Below are positions 5,837 through 13,869 of a stretch of DNA of 15,556 bases, piece by piece; position 1 is the first letter of the stretch; each line of letters begins with the position of its first letter. The position numbers were made by a program, and so were the translations under genes. The notes under the pieces are model-generated. The model ran no database searches and was not told the origin of the DNA. It saw nothing but the letters and a program-made list of their open reading frames with translations. This DNA is from Chloroflexota bacterium (GTDB lineage Bacteria > Chloroflexota > Dehalococcoidia > UBA1151): the NCBI GenBank assembly GCA_022561735.1, contig JADFQR010000003.1, positions 1-15,556 of the forward strand, given 5' to 3'.

Positions 5837-7516
5837 CTACTCCTCGATCGTTACGAGACCTGTCGTGCCATCGACCGTGACGACCATGCCGTCCTTGATG
5901 ACCGCCGTTGCCGTGCCGGTTCCCACCACGGCCGGTATCCCGTACTCACGTGCGACTAGCGCGCAGTGGGCAAGCGGCCCCCCTGCGTCCGTGACCACTG
6001 CTCCGGCGATCGCGAAAAGCGGCGTCCACGGTGGCGCCGTGGCGTAAGTGACCAGCACGTCACCGGGGGACAGCCGGCCGGCGTCGTCCAGGGAGAGGAT
6101 CAGCCTTGCCGTTCCCATAAATCTGCCGGCGCTGGCGGCAAGGCCCTGGATGGCGGTTGGCCGGGAGGATTTTCGGGCGGATCGCTTGGCGACGGGCGAT
6201 GCCGGCCGGGACGTTCCCTTCGCCGGGATTTCCCGGGCGTCGCCTCCGATAGTTAAAGGCGGCAGAACGTGCATCCATGCCTCGCGATCTGCACGCCGCT
6301 TCTCGACAAGCGCCTGGTACCGTGGGCGGCCACCGGCGGAATAATCTGCGCGGTCCTTGATCTCTCCCGTGTGGAGATAGAAAACGTCCCGGGCGTGATC
6401 CAGAGAGCCCTCGGCCGCCAGTCGATCGCCGATCGCCAGGAACGGCGTGCGAAGGGTCGTGTAGGCGCGCTGGTCGATGTAGTAGTTGTGGTCCTCCATG
6501 AGCACCGTGTGCTGCTGCGCCCGGCGTTGGCCGGTTAAAAACACGTCGGTATTTCCGGACCCCCGCAAGCGTGTCATCGCTTCCTCCGTCCGTGCCTCAC
6601 GGGTCTTGACGGCGCGCAGGTGAAGGACCGCGGGGCTTTGCTCAGGAGGAGCGTCCATGTAGGCGCGAATGGTGGTCAGGACGAAGCCGGGATCCTCGCG
6701 CCACGTCGGGTACGCGATCTCATAGTAGGACTCGTTGCGTTGCCCCCACGTCTCAAGAAACCGGTCAAACAGGGAACGGAACGCCACGCCCTCTTTCTCT
6801 GAATCGAGCGATCCCAGGCCGGACATGGGCCGGTCCGGGTCGCACTTCCGGAGTATGTCAGCCACGAAGGGACTTTCGAGGGCATGACGTGAAAGCTCCC
6901 AGAGCGCTTCCGCAGATGCGACCGACATGTTCGGCATGCCTGCGACCGACTCGACAGCGATCCGGCTGCCGTCCTCGCCGAACACTTCCCGGCAGAACGC
7001 GTCAAACTCGCGCATGGCGACGGCCGCGAGCCCGGTGGACAGGGTGTGCAACTCCCCCAGCCTGCACCAGGCGGCTTCTATCTCGTTGAATCGCTCCAGG
7101 AGATCGAACAGCGAGTCGCCCGGCGAAGCCCATGTACGCAGTGACCGGGTGAGCGCTTCCGTTTCAGGTTTGTAGCTGCTCTCCCAGAGTTCAAGCAGGC
7201 GGTCGATTCGCGATCTGGAGTCCAGCGCAGCGACCGTCCGCGAAACTTCCGCGCTCGCCGGGTCCTCTGCCAGCGAGCGCGAGAATCCGTAGCCGTTGGC
7301 GTACATCCGTTCTTCATTGAACGGCCGTCCTGTCTGCACGCCGCCGCGATACATCCCCCGGCGTTTCAGGGCGATCAAGTCCTGCGCCAGCGGTGTCAGA
7401 GGCGTGGGGTTGTGGACCTGGTCCCAGCGCCATTCGTCCCGGGCCAGCTCGGCGCTAGCCCACTCGACGGGGAAAGGCGTTCCGTCCGGGGATTCGTAAA
7501 TGACTCTCAGGATCAT
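5837..7516 (-). CDS. stand-alone PEP-utilizing-enzyme swivel-domain protein
   Basis: A 559-residue protein carrying the phosphohistidine swivel domain of PEP synthase, pyruvate phosphate dikinase and related dikinases. The signature GGPLAHCALVAREYGIPAVV lies at 512-531; His 517 is the expected phosphate carrier. The remaining part, about 1-420, is mostly helical and resembles the middle region of PEP-synthase-like and rifampin-phosphotransferase-like proteins. A basic Ser/Arg/Lys/Pro linker separates the two. There is no ATP-grasp nucleotide-binding domain and no PEP/pyruvate TIM barrel, so alone it cannot do the usual reaction; partners encoded elsewhere or a lost catalytic role are both possible. 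ATG 7516 has no clear ribosome site. It is transcribed divergently from the lipoprotein gene; the 287 bases between them hold no other gene that I can support. Confidence 0.75.
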   Translation of the reverse strand: MILRVIYESPDGTPFPVEWASAELARDEWRWDQVHNPTPLTPLAQDLIALKRRGMYRGGVQTGRPFNEERMYANGYGFSRSLAEDPASAEVSRTVAALDSRSRIDRLLELWESSYKPETEALTRSLRTWASPGDSLFDLLERFNEIEAAWCRLGELHTLSTGLAAVAMREFDAFCREVFGEDGSRIAVESVAGMPNMSVASAEALWELSRHALESPFVADILRKCDPDRPMSGLGSLDSEKEGVAFRSLFDRFLETWGQRNESYYEIAYPTWREDPGFVLTTIRAYMDAPPEQSPAVLHLRAVKTREARTEEAMTRLRGSGNTDVFLTGQRRAQQHTVLMEDHNYYIDQRAYTTLRTPFLAIGDRLAAEGSLDHARDVFYLHTGEIKDRADYSAGGRPRYQALVEKRRADREAWMHVLPPLTIGGDAREIPAKGTSRPASPVAKRSARKSSRPTAIQGLAASAGRFMGTARLILSLDDAGRLSPGDVLVTYATAPPWTPLFAIAGAVVTDAGGPLAHCALVAREYGIPAVVGTGTATAVIKDGMVVTVDGTTGLVTIEE

Positions 7517-7766
7517 CGGGCAGATCGAAACCGGTGAACGGTGGGCGTCCCGATCAGCAGACTACGGAGACCCAACGATCAGATATCCTCATTTAAGATG
7601 CGGGCGATAGGGGTCACAGGCCCGGGTGGCAGACAGGGGATGGCCGTACGCGGCGTGGCAGATGATACAGGCGAAGTTCAAGTTCGCCCCGGATCACCGA
7701 ACCCGGGTGGCTGACTGAACGGGAAAATCTACGAGACATTGACGCCAACGAATCCGGTACGACCCG

Positions 7767-7772
7767 TATAGT
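7767..7772 (+). promoter_or_regulatory. -10 element before the lipoprotein gene
   Basis: TATAGT matches the -10 consensus at five of six positions and lies 31 bases before the ATG at 7804. That leaves a short leader containing a GGAG ribosome site about eight bases before the start. No good -35 is seen at the right distance; a TTGACG at 7739-7744 is too far upstream (22-base spacer). Confidence 0.4.
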
Positions 7773-7803
7773 GTCGACGATCAACCGGGCACGGAGCATG
7801 TAA

Positions 7804-8331
7804 ATGACGACCGCTATATTCCGACGGGCGCCGGTCAGTTTCCTGGCCAGGATGTTTGCCATAGCGTCGGCTGGAATGGTTGCCGCCGCATGTGGCAGCT
7901 CCCCGACCGGGACCTATTTTGGAGCCGTCGAACCGATCTTTGATCGCCACTCGCGAACGATGGCCGATGCCGAGACGGCGATGTTCGAGGCAACATCGAA
8001 GAGCGCAAGGGGCGTTTTCGTGTTTGGAGAGGACGCCGGGACGGTGGCGCGCCTCCAGTCTATTTTCCGTGCCACCGCCGTAGCGGTTGAGAATGACATC
8101 TCGGAATGGGATGCGGTCACGGTCCCGCTTGTCACCAGCGATTATCACGCGCTGGTTCGCGAAGCCATGTCCCTGCGACTTGATGCGATGCGCACGAGCA
8201 TCGCCGCCATAGAGGCTGTCGTCGCGGGAAATACCGTGGACGACCCGCTGGCGGACGCTGAGTCAGCGATGGCGGAGGCCGACATCACGCTCCAGAAGGC
8301 GCTGGATGAGTCTGAGCGCATCAGGGGCTGA
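7804..8331 (+). CDS. putative lipoprotein of unknown function
   Basis: A 175-residue protein with a bacterial export signal: two Arg near the start (FRRAP), a hydrophobic stretch at about 11-29 and a lipobox-like AAAC with Cys 30, followed by GSSPTGTYFG. The mature part is predicted to be mainly helical, rich in Ala, Glu and Asp, with heptad-like spacing, and probably forms a small helical bundle on the outer face of the membrane. Ala at the -3 lipobox position is less common than Leu, so lipidation is likely but not certain. The ATG has a GGAG ribosome site. No family recognised. The next gene downstream (ferritin/VIT) is on the same strand 162 bases away. Confidence 0.65.
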   Translation: MTTAIFRRAPVSFLARMFAIASAGMVAAACGSSPTGTYFGAVEPIFDRHSRTMADAETAMFEATSKSARGVFVFGEDAGTVARLQSIFRATAVAVENDISEWDAVTVPLVTSDYHALVREAMSLRLDAMRTSIAAIEAVVAGNTVDDPLADAESAMAEADITLQKALDESERIRG

Positions 8332-8496
8332 ATACGCGGGCGCTGCGATTCTCAGCAGCCTGAATGTTGTCCCGCATACACGGCGCTTTTGGGCCGGTTG
8401 CTCGTGGCTGAAACGCCGCAAATTTTCCGGCCCACGTGAAATACATGCCAGTACCGAAGCGCCAGCGCTTCGACCTCTGCTACATTCAAAGACTTG

Positions 8497-9618
8497 ATGG
8501 CCTTAAATCCTGAAACATCGCCGGACACGGCGGAGCAGCGCTCTTACCTCCGGCACGAGTTGGAACTGGCGGCGCTCTACCGGCGCATCGCTGACGCTGA
8601 ATCTGACCCTGTGAAGGCCGCCGGGTTCGCCCGGCTCGCGCGGGAAAAGCTGGAGCACGCCCGCGAGTGGGCTGAGCGGCTGGGCATCGACCCCGCATCT
8701 ATACGGCAACCCCGGCTGGGCCTGAGGTTACGGCTCGTATGGTGGGCGTCTCGGCTTATCGGCTCGGAACTCGCCGTGGCGTTGCCGCTCCTGATGCGAG
8801 GCGAGGAACGCGCTGTAGCGGCATACGCGTCCCACCCATCGCTGCGTGATCTTGAGGATGAGGCGCGCGCCCATGCGGCTGAACTGGCCGAGCTGGCCGG
8901 TCCGGGGGCGTTTGACGGACTCCGAACAGTCCTGGGACGAAGCGCCAGTTCCAGCGGAACCCTGCGGGCGGCGGTGCTGGGCGTGAACGACGGCCTGGTG
9001 TCCAATTTCAGCCTGGTGATGGGCGTGGCGGGCGGTACCGGCAACTCGGAAATAGTGCTGCTGGCCGGGATTGCCGGACTGTTCGCCGGCGCGTTCTCGA
9101 TGGGCGCGGGCGAGTGGATATCGATGCGCTCGCAGAGGGATATGTTCCAGCATTTGATCCGGGTTGAAGAGAGTCTTATCGATGACCATCCCGAATCTGC
9201 GAAGGCGCAAATCCAGCGGATATTTGAAGGCAAGGGCATTAGCCCGGATCAGGCGATCCTTGTCGCAGAACAGGTAATGTCCAACCGCGACGCGGCGCTA
9301 GACACGCTCATACGGGAGAAGCTGGGTGTGGACCCGGCGGAACTCGGGTCGCCCTGGGGAGCGGCATTCAGCTCATTCCTGGCTTTCACCCTCGGTGCGA
9401 TATTGCCCGTGGCGCCGTTCATTTTCTCCACCGGAAACACGGCGGCGGCTATGGCTGCAGGCGCCAGCTCGGTCGGGTTAGTCGTCGTGGGAGCAGCGAT
9501 GGCGGGCTTCACCGGCAAGTCGGTCATGCGCGGCGGGTTGCGGATGGTTGTACTGGGCGCGGTGGCCGCCGCCGTCACGTTTGCCATCGGCAGCGCAGTT
9601 GGCGCGGCGCTTGACTGA
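8497..9618 (+). CDS. ferritin-like/VIT1-CCC1 fusion, metal transporter
   Basis: A membrane iron or manganese transporter with a cytosolic diiron-type domain in front. Residues are numbered from the TTG three bases upstream. The first 145 residues form a ferritin/rubrerythrin-like four-helix region with likely metal ligands in RHELELAALYRRIADAE (20-36), REKLEHA (50-56), GEERA (103-107) and EDEARAHAAE (121-130). The rest is a VIT1/CCC1 channel: AAVLGVNDGLVSNFSLVMGV (159-178) with the conserved DGL metal site, then SMGAGEWISMRSQRD (202-216), a cytosolic helical hairpin to about 285, and three further hydrophobic segments. Relatives such as MbfA export iron or load vesicle-like stores and protect against peroxide. 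Either TTG 8494 or ATG 8497 could be the start; there is no ribosome site, and TACATT at 8481-8486 ends seven bases before the TTG, so the mRNA may be leaderless. Confidence 0.88.
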   Translation: MALNPETSPDTAEQRSYLRHELELAALYRRIADAESDPVKAAGFARLAREKLEHAREWAERLGIDPASIRQPRLGLRLRLVWWASRLIGSELAVALPLLMRGEERAVAAYASHPSLRDLEDEARAHAAELAELAGPGAFDGLRTVLGRSASSSGTLRAAVLGVNDGLVSNFSLVMGVAGGTGNSEIVLLAGIAGLFAGAFSMGAGEWISMRSQRDMFQHLIRVEESLIDDHPESAKAQIQRIFEGKGISPDQAILVAEQVMSNRDAALDTLIREKLGVDPAELGSPWGAAFSSFLAFTLGAILPVAPFIFSTGNTAAAMAAGASSVGLVVVGAAMAGFTGKSVMRGGLRMVVLGAVAAAVTFAIGSAVGAALD

Positions 9619-9644
9619 TCGACACCTGTTCGGGATTAAAAGGA

Positions 9645-9671
9645 TTGCCCGGCCCGCTTCCGTTCTATCAT
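9645..9671 (+). promoter_or_regulatory. probable lepA promoter giving a leaderless mRNA
   Basis: TTGCCC at 9645-9650 and TATCAT at 9666-9671 are 15 bases apart, slightly short for a -35/-10 pair. The -10 ends seven bases before the lepA ATG at 9679, so transcription would begin at or next to the start codon. No Shine-Dalgarno sequence precedes the ATG, which agrees with leaderless translation. Confidence 0.35.
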
Positions 9672-9678
9672 TCGTCTA

Positions 9679-11526
9679 ATGGTTTTCTCGCGCATACGCA
9701 ATTTCTGCATCATCGCCCACATCGATCACGGCAAGTCCACGCTCGCCGACCGGTTGATGCAGGCTACCGGTACCGTCTCTGACCGGGATCTGACGGAACA
9801 GCACCTGGATACGATGGATCTAGAGCGTGAACGCGGCATCACGATCAAGGCGCAGGCGGTCCGGCTGAAGTATGCCGCCGCGGACGGGGTTGATTACCAG
9901 CTGAACCTGATAGATACGCCCGGGCATGTCGATTTCACATACGAAGTGTCACGCAGCCTCGCAGCTTCCGATGGCGCGCTGCTCGTGGTCGACGCTACGC
10001 AGGGTATCCAGGCCCAGACACTCGCCAACATCTACCTTGCGATGAAGTACGACCTCAAGATCATCCCCGTAGTGAACAAGATTGACCTCCCGGCGGCCGA
10101 GCCCGAGCGGGTTGCCGGCGAGATGGCGTCAGCATTCGGGTTTGACGACGACGAGTTCGTGTTCGTATCGGCCAAAACCGGCGAGGGCGTCGCCGAGATA
10201 CTGGAGGCGGTTGTACACCGCCTGCCTCCGCCCTCGGGCGACCCGGATGCACCTTTCCGGGCGCTGATATTTGACAGCAAGTATGACTCGTACAAGGGCG
10301 TCATTGCATACGTCAGGGTCGTGGACGGACGGCTTGACCACGCCGACCGGATCCGGTTGATGGCGACGGACGCCAGGGCGGAGGCGCTCGAGATCGGTTA
10401 CTTCAGCCCTTCGCCCATCAGTATGAAATCACTGGAGGCGGGCGAGGTCGGCTACGTCGCCACCGGGCTGAAGGACGTTTCGGCGTGCCGCGTGGGCGAC
10501 ACGATGACCGTTGGAGAGTCGTCCGCCTCGGAACCTCTGCCCGGTTACGAGCAGATGAAAGCGATGGTGTATACCGGTCTTTACCCGGCGGACGGTGAGT
10601 CGTTCCCGGAGTTGCGCGACGCGCTGGAGAAACTGCGCCTCAACGATCCCGCGCTCTCGTTTGAGCCCGAGTCGTCGGCGGCGCTCGGTTTCGGGTTCCG
10701 CTGTGGTTTCCTGGGGTTGCTCCACATGAATGTCACGCAGGAGCGCCTTGAGCGTGAGTATGACCTGACACTGATCGCGACGGCCCCGAGTGTCGGCTAC
10801 CGCGTGCGTCTCAGGAACGGCGACGAGATCGAGGTGGACAACCCGTCAAAATTGCCGCCGGTACAGGACATCGACAAGATCTTTGAGCCGTGGGTAGACC
10901 TGAGTATCGTGGCCCCGTCCAGGCATATCGGCGCGGTGATGGAGCTGGTGACCTCACGTCGCGGTGAGTACACGCGCATGGAGTATCTCCAGTCGGTGGA
11001 CTCAACACGCGACGATGCTTCCAGTTCAGCCGCCTCCGACGCCCGGGTGCTGCTCGAGTACAAGATGCCGCTGGCGGAACTGCTCGTTGATTTCCACAGC
11101 CAGCTCAAGTCACGCACACAGGGGTACGCATCGATGGACTACTCTGTCGGTGAACCACGGCCGGGTGACATGGTGAAGCTGGACGTCCTGGTGAACTACA
11201 CGCCGGTGGACGCGCTGTCGATGATGCTCCACCGGGACAACGCCCAGTCGCAGGGCCGGGAGCTGGTCGCCAAGCTACGCAAGTTGATCCCGAGACAGAT
11301 GTTCGACGTGCCGATACAGTCCGCTGTCGGCAGCCGTGTGATCGCTCGCGAGACGGTAAAGGCGATGCGGAAGAACGTTCTCGCGAAGTGCTACGGGGGT
11401 GACGTATCCCGGAAGCGCAAGCTGCTGGAGAAGCAGGCGAAGGGGAAGAAGCGTATGAAGAAGATCGGCCGCGTAGACGTTCCGCAGGAAGCGTTCATGG
11501 CGGTGCTGTCGCTGGAACACGACTAG
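9679..11526 (+). CDS. lepA: elongation factor 4 (LepA)
   Basis: LepA/EF4 is a ribosome-bound translational GTPase that affects stalled or back-translocated ribosomes and initiation. All G motifs are present: G1 AHIDHGKS (13-20), the switch I region ERGITI (51-56), G3 DTPGH (79-83), G4 NKID (133-136) and G5 SAKTG (164-168). The [12 protein letters not shown] domain III segment and the LepA-specific C-terminal domain follow, ending with the diagnostic [20 protein letters not shown] and [12 protein letters not shown]. At 615 residues it is slightly longer than the usual roughly 600 and complete. One small departure is a Ser/Asp/Ala-rich insert near residues 445-455 ([14 protein letters not shown]). 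It is followed by a repeat-filled gap and is probably transcribed alone. Confidence 0.97.
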   Translation: MVFSRIRNFCIIAHIDHGKSTLADRLMQATGTVSDRDLTEQHLDTMDLERERGITIKAQAVRLKYAAADGVDYQLNLIDTPGHVDFTYEVSRSLAASDGALLVVDATQGIQAQTLANIYLAMKYDLKIIPVVNKIDLPAAEPERVAGEMASAFGFDDDEFVFVSAKTGEGVAEILEAVVHRLPPPSGDPDAPFRALIFDSKYDSYKGVIAYVRVVDGRLDHADRIRLMATDARAEALEIGYFSPSPISMKSLEAGEVGYVATGLKDVSACRVGDTMTVGESSASEPLPGYEQMKAMVYTGLYPADGESFPELRDALEKLRLNDPALSFEPESSAALGFGFRCGFLGLLHMNVTQERLEREYDLTLIATAPSVGYRVRLRNGDEIEVDNPSKLPPVQDIDKIFEPWVDLSIVAPSRHIGAVMELVTSRRGEYTRMEYLQSVDSTRDDASSSAASDARVLLEYKMPLAELLVDFHSQLKSRTQGYASMDYSVGEPRPGDMVKLDVLVNYTPVDALSMMLHRDNAQSQGRELVAKLRKLIPRQMFDVPIQSAVGSRVIARETVKAMRKNVLAKCYGGDVSRKRKLLEKQAKGKKRMKKIGRVDVPQEAFMAVLSLEHD

Positions 11527-11538
11527 GCGACGGCGAGG

Positions 11539-11615
11539 ACCGGCGTTGCCGGCCAAAGACGTGCTTCGAGAGCCTCAGCACGCGGGTCTGGGCGATCGGC
11601 GCCGCGCAGGGGCGG
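11539..11615. repeat. 77-bp direct repeat, copy 1
   Basis: This 77-bp unit recurs at 11831-11907 with about four differences. It contains GTGCTTCGAGAGCCTCAGCAC, in which the outer five bases (GTGCT and AGCAC) form an inverted pair. The core is similar to the CTTCGAC..GCTCAG-type dispersed palindromes that I recall from several Chloroflexota and other genomes. The copy starts 13 bases after the lepA stop. Confidence 0.8.
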
Positions 11616-11770
11616 GGCTTGCTCCGCCCGTATGGCAAGCACGACGGGGACGGCGGAAACCCCTTCCGGTGAACGCTTACTGCACTTTGTCTACAGTTGG
11701 AGAAGGGTCGGCACGTACGGTACGCGTTGATTGATATCGACCCGGCGGGCGGAGCAAGCCCAGCCCCTAC
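11606..11770. repeat. inverted repeat arms flanking a 115-bp core
   Basis: The end of direct-repeat copy 1 and its extension, 11606-11630 (GGGGCGGGGCTTGCTCCGCC at the centre), recurs reverse-complemented at 11746-11770 with about 23 of 25 bases matching. The 115 bases between the arms have no ORF that I can support. Two inverted arms around a non-coding core look like a miniature element or two opposed copies of one dispersed repeat. Confidence 0.65.
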
Positions 11771-11830
11771 GATGATGCGAATCCTGGTGCGCGCCTGAGG
11801 TCCTCCCAACACAGCGACCGGGTTTACGGG

Positions 11831-11907
11831 ACCAGCGTTGCCGCCCAAAGACATGCTTCGAGAGCCTCAGCACGCGGGTCTGGGCGATCGGCGCCGCGTA
11901 GGGGCGG
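11831..11907. repeat. 77-bp direct repeat, copy 2
   Basis: Second copy, offset by exactly 292 bases from the first, with single-base differences only (such as GTGCTTCG to ATGCTTCG and GCAGGGG to GTAGGGG). It ends 14 bases before the stop of the DUF1684 gene. Beyond this unit the copies diverge at once, which fixes the repeat end at GGGGCGG. The whole 11527-11920 gap has no gene. Confidence 0.8.
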
Positions 11908-11920
11908 TGGCCAATCAACG

Positions 11921-12448
11921 CTAGTGCAGCGCGTCGGGGTAGGCTCGCTCGCCCGCCCTTATCGGCGCAGAGACACGATTCTCGGGTGGCGGGATGGGGC
12001 AGGCCCACTGGTCGTTGTACGCGCAGTACGGGTTGTACGCGTAATTGAAGTCCAGCCACAGATCTCCGTCCGGCAACGGGTGCAGCTCTACGTACCTTCC
12101 TACGGCGTAGGACTCGTCTCCCGCCGTGCCATCCCGGAAGGGCAGGAACAGTGGTCCGTCGTTCTCCTCGCGAAAAACCGTCAGCGTCACCTGCTGATCT
12201 CCAACGGCAAATGACACCGTGGCCCAGCGATGCGTGCCGGTCACCCCGCCGGTTGTGAGCGGGATTTCGATCTGATCCCGGGCGTAATCTTCGACCAGTT
12301 CCGGGGTGACTCTGAAAGCGAGATCGAGCGCCTCATCGAAGTAGAGGAGCCCCTTGAACCGGGTGCGCTGACCGTCCGTGAGCGGAGAGTTCTCATCACC
12401 GCCGAAAAACCCGTCTTTCTCGGAGCGAAACTCGGCCAGGTTGAGCAT
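11921..12448 (-). CDS. DUF1684 family protein
   Basis: A DUF1684 protein of unknown biochemical role, common in Actinobacteria, Chloroflexota and halophiles. The family pattern is clear. An N-terminal EFRSEKDGFFGGDENSPLT leads to a mid-segment LTVFREENDGPLFLPFRDGT and AGDESYAVGRYVELHPLP. It ends in DFNYAYNPYCAYNDQWACPI with PPPENR, where the invariant NPYCAY motif suggests an active or metal site. No signal peptide is visible in this copy, so it is probably cytosolic. The ATG at 12448 gives 175 residues; a TTG at 12457 would add three, and GAGG lies 12 and 3 bases before them respectively, so the start is not settled. A 154-base gap separates it from galU on the same strand. Confidence 0.88.
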   Translation of the reverse strand: MLNLAEFRSEKDGFFGGDENSPLTDGQRTRFKGLLYFDEALDLAFRVTPELVEDYARDQIEIPLTTGGVTGTHRWATVSFAVGDQQVTLTVFREENDGPLFLPFRDGTAGDESYAVGRYVELHPLPDGDLWLDFNYAYNPYCAYNDQWACPIPPPENRVSAPIRAGERAYPDALH

Positions 12449-12602
12449 GTCCGGCAACTACCTCAGCTTGGGGGGCGCACCGTCAGCGCGTACGCCGGAT
12501 GGGCACTCTGGCTCATCCGGGCCGTTGCGTTTCCGGTTGACAGTGTGATGCAGTCATACCCGTGACGGGTTCAGTGTTGGTGGCCGGGACAGGACAGGAC
12601 GA

Positions 12603-13481
12603 TCAATCCCGGGAAAGCCCCAGCGCTGCGATGGCGTCCGAAAAATCGGGGCGTCTCCGCGCCTCGTACACGATGGCCGCCAGCATGCCGTGCGGAGTTC
12701 CGGCATCGATATGATCGCCCTCGAACTCGCAGGCGTGAACCGGCTCGGAGCCGATGGCTGCTGCGATGGCGTCGGTAAGCTGAATCTCCCCGAGCGCCCC
12801 TGCCGCGCCGGACTCGATGCGGTCAAACACGCCCGGGGTAAGGACGTACCGGCCGATGATCGCCAGGTCGCTCGGGGCCTCCGCCAGCGGCGGCTTCTCG
12901 ACAAGGCCGCGAACGCGGTGAACCCCGCTCGCATCCGGCTCGTCGATCAACTCCGCGTCGATAATCCCCAGGTTCGGGATGGCTTCCTGTGGCACGCGTT
13001 TTGCTGCCACGACGCTGCCGCCGTACTTCCCGGAAATACGGGCCAACTGTGCGATAGCAGGTGTGTCTGACCAGATCAGATCGTCCGGCAGAAGCACGGC
13101 GAAAGGCTCATCACCGACGAAGTCCCGAGCCATCAACACGGCGTGGCCGAGACCCTTCGCATCAGTCTGTTCAATCACAGTGATCTCGGCCAGGGAGTTG
13201 ATCTCCCGCTGCTGTGCCAGGCGGGCTTCGTCTCCTCGCTCCTCCAGTGCGCGTTCAAGGAGCTTGTTCGGGCGGAAATAGTCAGCGATCATCCCGGCCC
13301 CGGGCGAAAGCACGAATGCGATCTGGTCTATTCCCGCCGCCGCACATTCCGCGACTGCGTACTGGATAAGTGGACGGTCAAGGACCGGAAGCAGAACTTT
13401 TGGGACTGCGCGGGTGACGGGCAGAAAGCGGGTGCCCATCCCGGCAGCCGGAATTACGGCTTTGCGCACTGTTTGAGGCAT
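12603..13481 (-). CDS. galU: UTP-glucose-1-phosphate uridylyltransferase
   Basis: Makes UDP-glucose from UTP and glucose 1-phosphate for cell-surface polysaccharide and glycolipid synthesis. The nucleotidyltransferase start is intact: AVIPAAGMGTRFLPVTRAVP (8-27) with the nucleotide-binding GxGTR and KxxLPVLDRPLIQY (28-41). GLGHAV (110-115), LLPDD (130-134), VEKP and GEIQLTDAI follow in the usual order. The late motif FEGDHIDAGTPHGML replaces the common FEGKRFDCGSKLGYL, so this copy is somewhat divergent, yet the length of 292 residues is normal. The ATG at 13481 lacks a ribosome site; TAAACT at 13493-13488 ends six bases before it, suggesting leaderless expression. It is transcribed divergently from the SRP RNA gene. 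Confidence 0.93.
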   Translation of the reverse strand: MPQTVRKAVIPAAGMGTRFLPVTRAVPKVLLPVLDRPLIQYAVAECAAAGIDQIAFVLSPGAGMIADYFRPNKLLERALEERGDEARLAQQREINSLAEITVIEQTDAKGLGHAVLMARDFVGDEPFAVLLPDDLIWSDTPAIAQLARISGKYGGSVVAAKRVPQEAIPNLGIIDAELIDEPDASGVHRVRGLVEKPPLAEAPSDLAIIGRYVLTPGVFDRIESGAAGALGEIQLTDAIAAAIGSEPVHACEFEGDHIDAGTPHGMLAAIVYEARRRPDFSDAIAALGLSRD

Positions 13482-13487
13482 GGGCGC

Positions 13488-13493
13488 AGTTTA
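13488..13493 (-). promoter_or_regulatory. -10 element of galU
   Basis: On the minus strand GGATAAACT contains TAAACT as a -10 hexamer, ending six bases before the galU ATG. No Shine-Dalgarno sequence lies in between, so transcription probably starts at or beside the start codon. Confidence 0.35.
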
Positions 13494-13584
13494 TCCGGGG
13501 CGCGCGGAGACGCTATCGGCCTCACACCAACGTTGTAATGGAGAGATGGCAGGTAAACAGGCCAAAATCCGGGTGCGCGGAACG

Positions 13585-13590
13585 TATACT
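13585..13590 (+). promoter_or_regulatory. -10 element of the SRP RNA gene
   Basis: TATACT, a five-of-six match to the -10 consensus, ends five bases before the first paired base of the SRP RNA at 13596, which is the expected distance to the start of transcription. I cannot see a convincing -35. Confidence 0.55.
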
Positions 13591-13595
13591 TGAAC

Positions 13596-13869
13596 GTGGT
13601 CGTGCTAGGCGGGAAGCTAGCGGTGTCCTGTACCTGCAATCCGCTTTAGCAGGGCTTAATTCCTTTTTGGAGGTCGTGTTCGCTGGTCACTACGTTGTAG
13701 ATTCGGTGTTGAGAGTCGGGTCCTGCGCGGCGAGGACTCGTGAACCCCGTCAGATCCGGAAGGAAGCAGCGGTAAGCGAGCCACCTCGGGCGACGCAGGT
13801 TGGCCTGGCTCGAGTCGAAATCTACACGTATACCGGCGCTGCACGATCGAAATGAAGGTGCACGACCAC
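13596..13869 (+). ncRNA. ffs: large (Bacillus-type) SRP RNA with Alu domain
   Basis: RNA of the signal recognition particle, which binds Ffh and targets membrane and secreted proteins. The S-domain hallmark CAGATCCGGAAGGAAGCAGC lies at 13751-13770. Upstream, the Alu domain closely follows the Bacillus subtilis scRNA: CGTGCTAGG at 13601, CCTGTACCTGCAATCCGCT at about 13627, then TAGCAGGGC, and GGGTCCTGCGC before the S domain, which pairs with GCAGG near 13795. The ends are set by a perfect 10-bp terminal helix, GTGGTCGTGC (13596-13605) with GCACGACCAC (13860-13869), giving 274 bases against about 271 in B. subtilis. The 3' strand of this helix lies within the first codons of rsmA. No terminator follows, so the RNA is probably cut from a longer transcript or shares one with rsmA. 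Confidence 0.92.

Noticed and set aside
7621..7712. Repeated CCCGGGTGGC at two places in the intergenic gap
   Set aside because: Only about ten bases are shared and the rest diverges; not enough for a repeat call in GC-rich DNA.
8577..9239. A 220-aa minus-strand open frame
   Set aside because: It is the complement of the ferritin/VIT gene, with composition typical of a high-GC shadow frame and no motif.
11539..11907. CRISPR array
   Set aside because: There are only two direct units, too long, spaced by 215 bases, and partly inverted; no cas genes are present.
13711..13815. A small 4.5S-type SRP RNA limited to the S domain
   Set aside because: The conserved Alu-domain sequence upstream and the 10-bp terminal helix show that it is the large form, about 274 bases.
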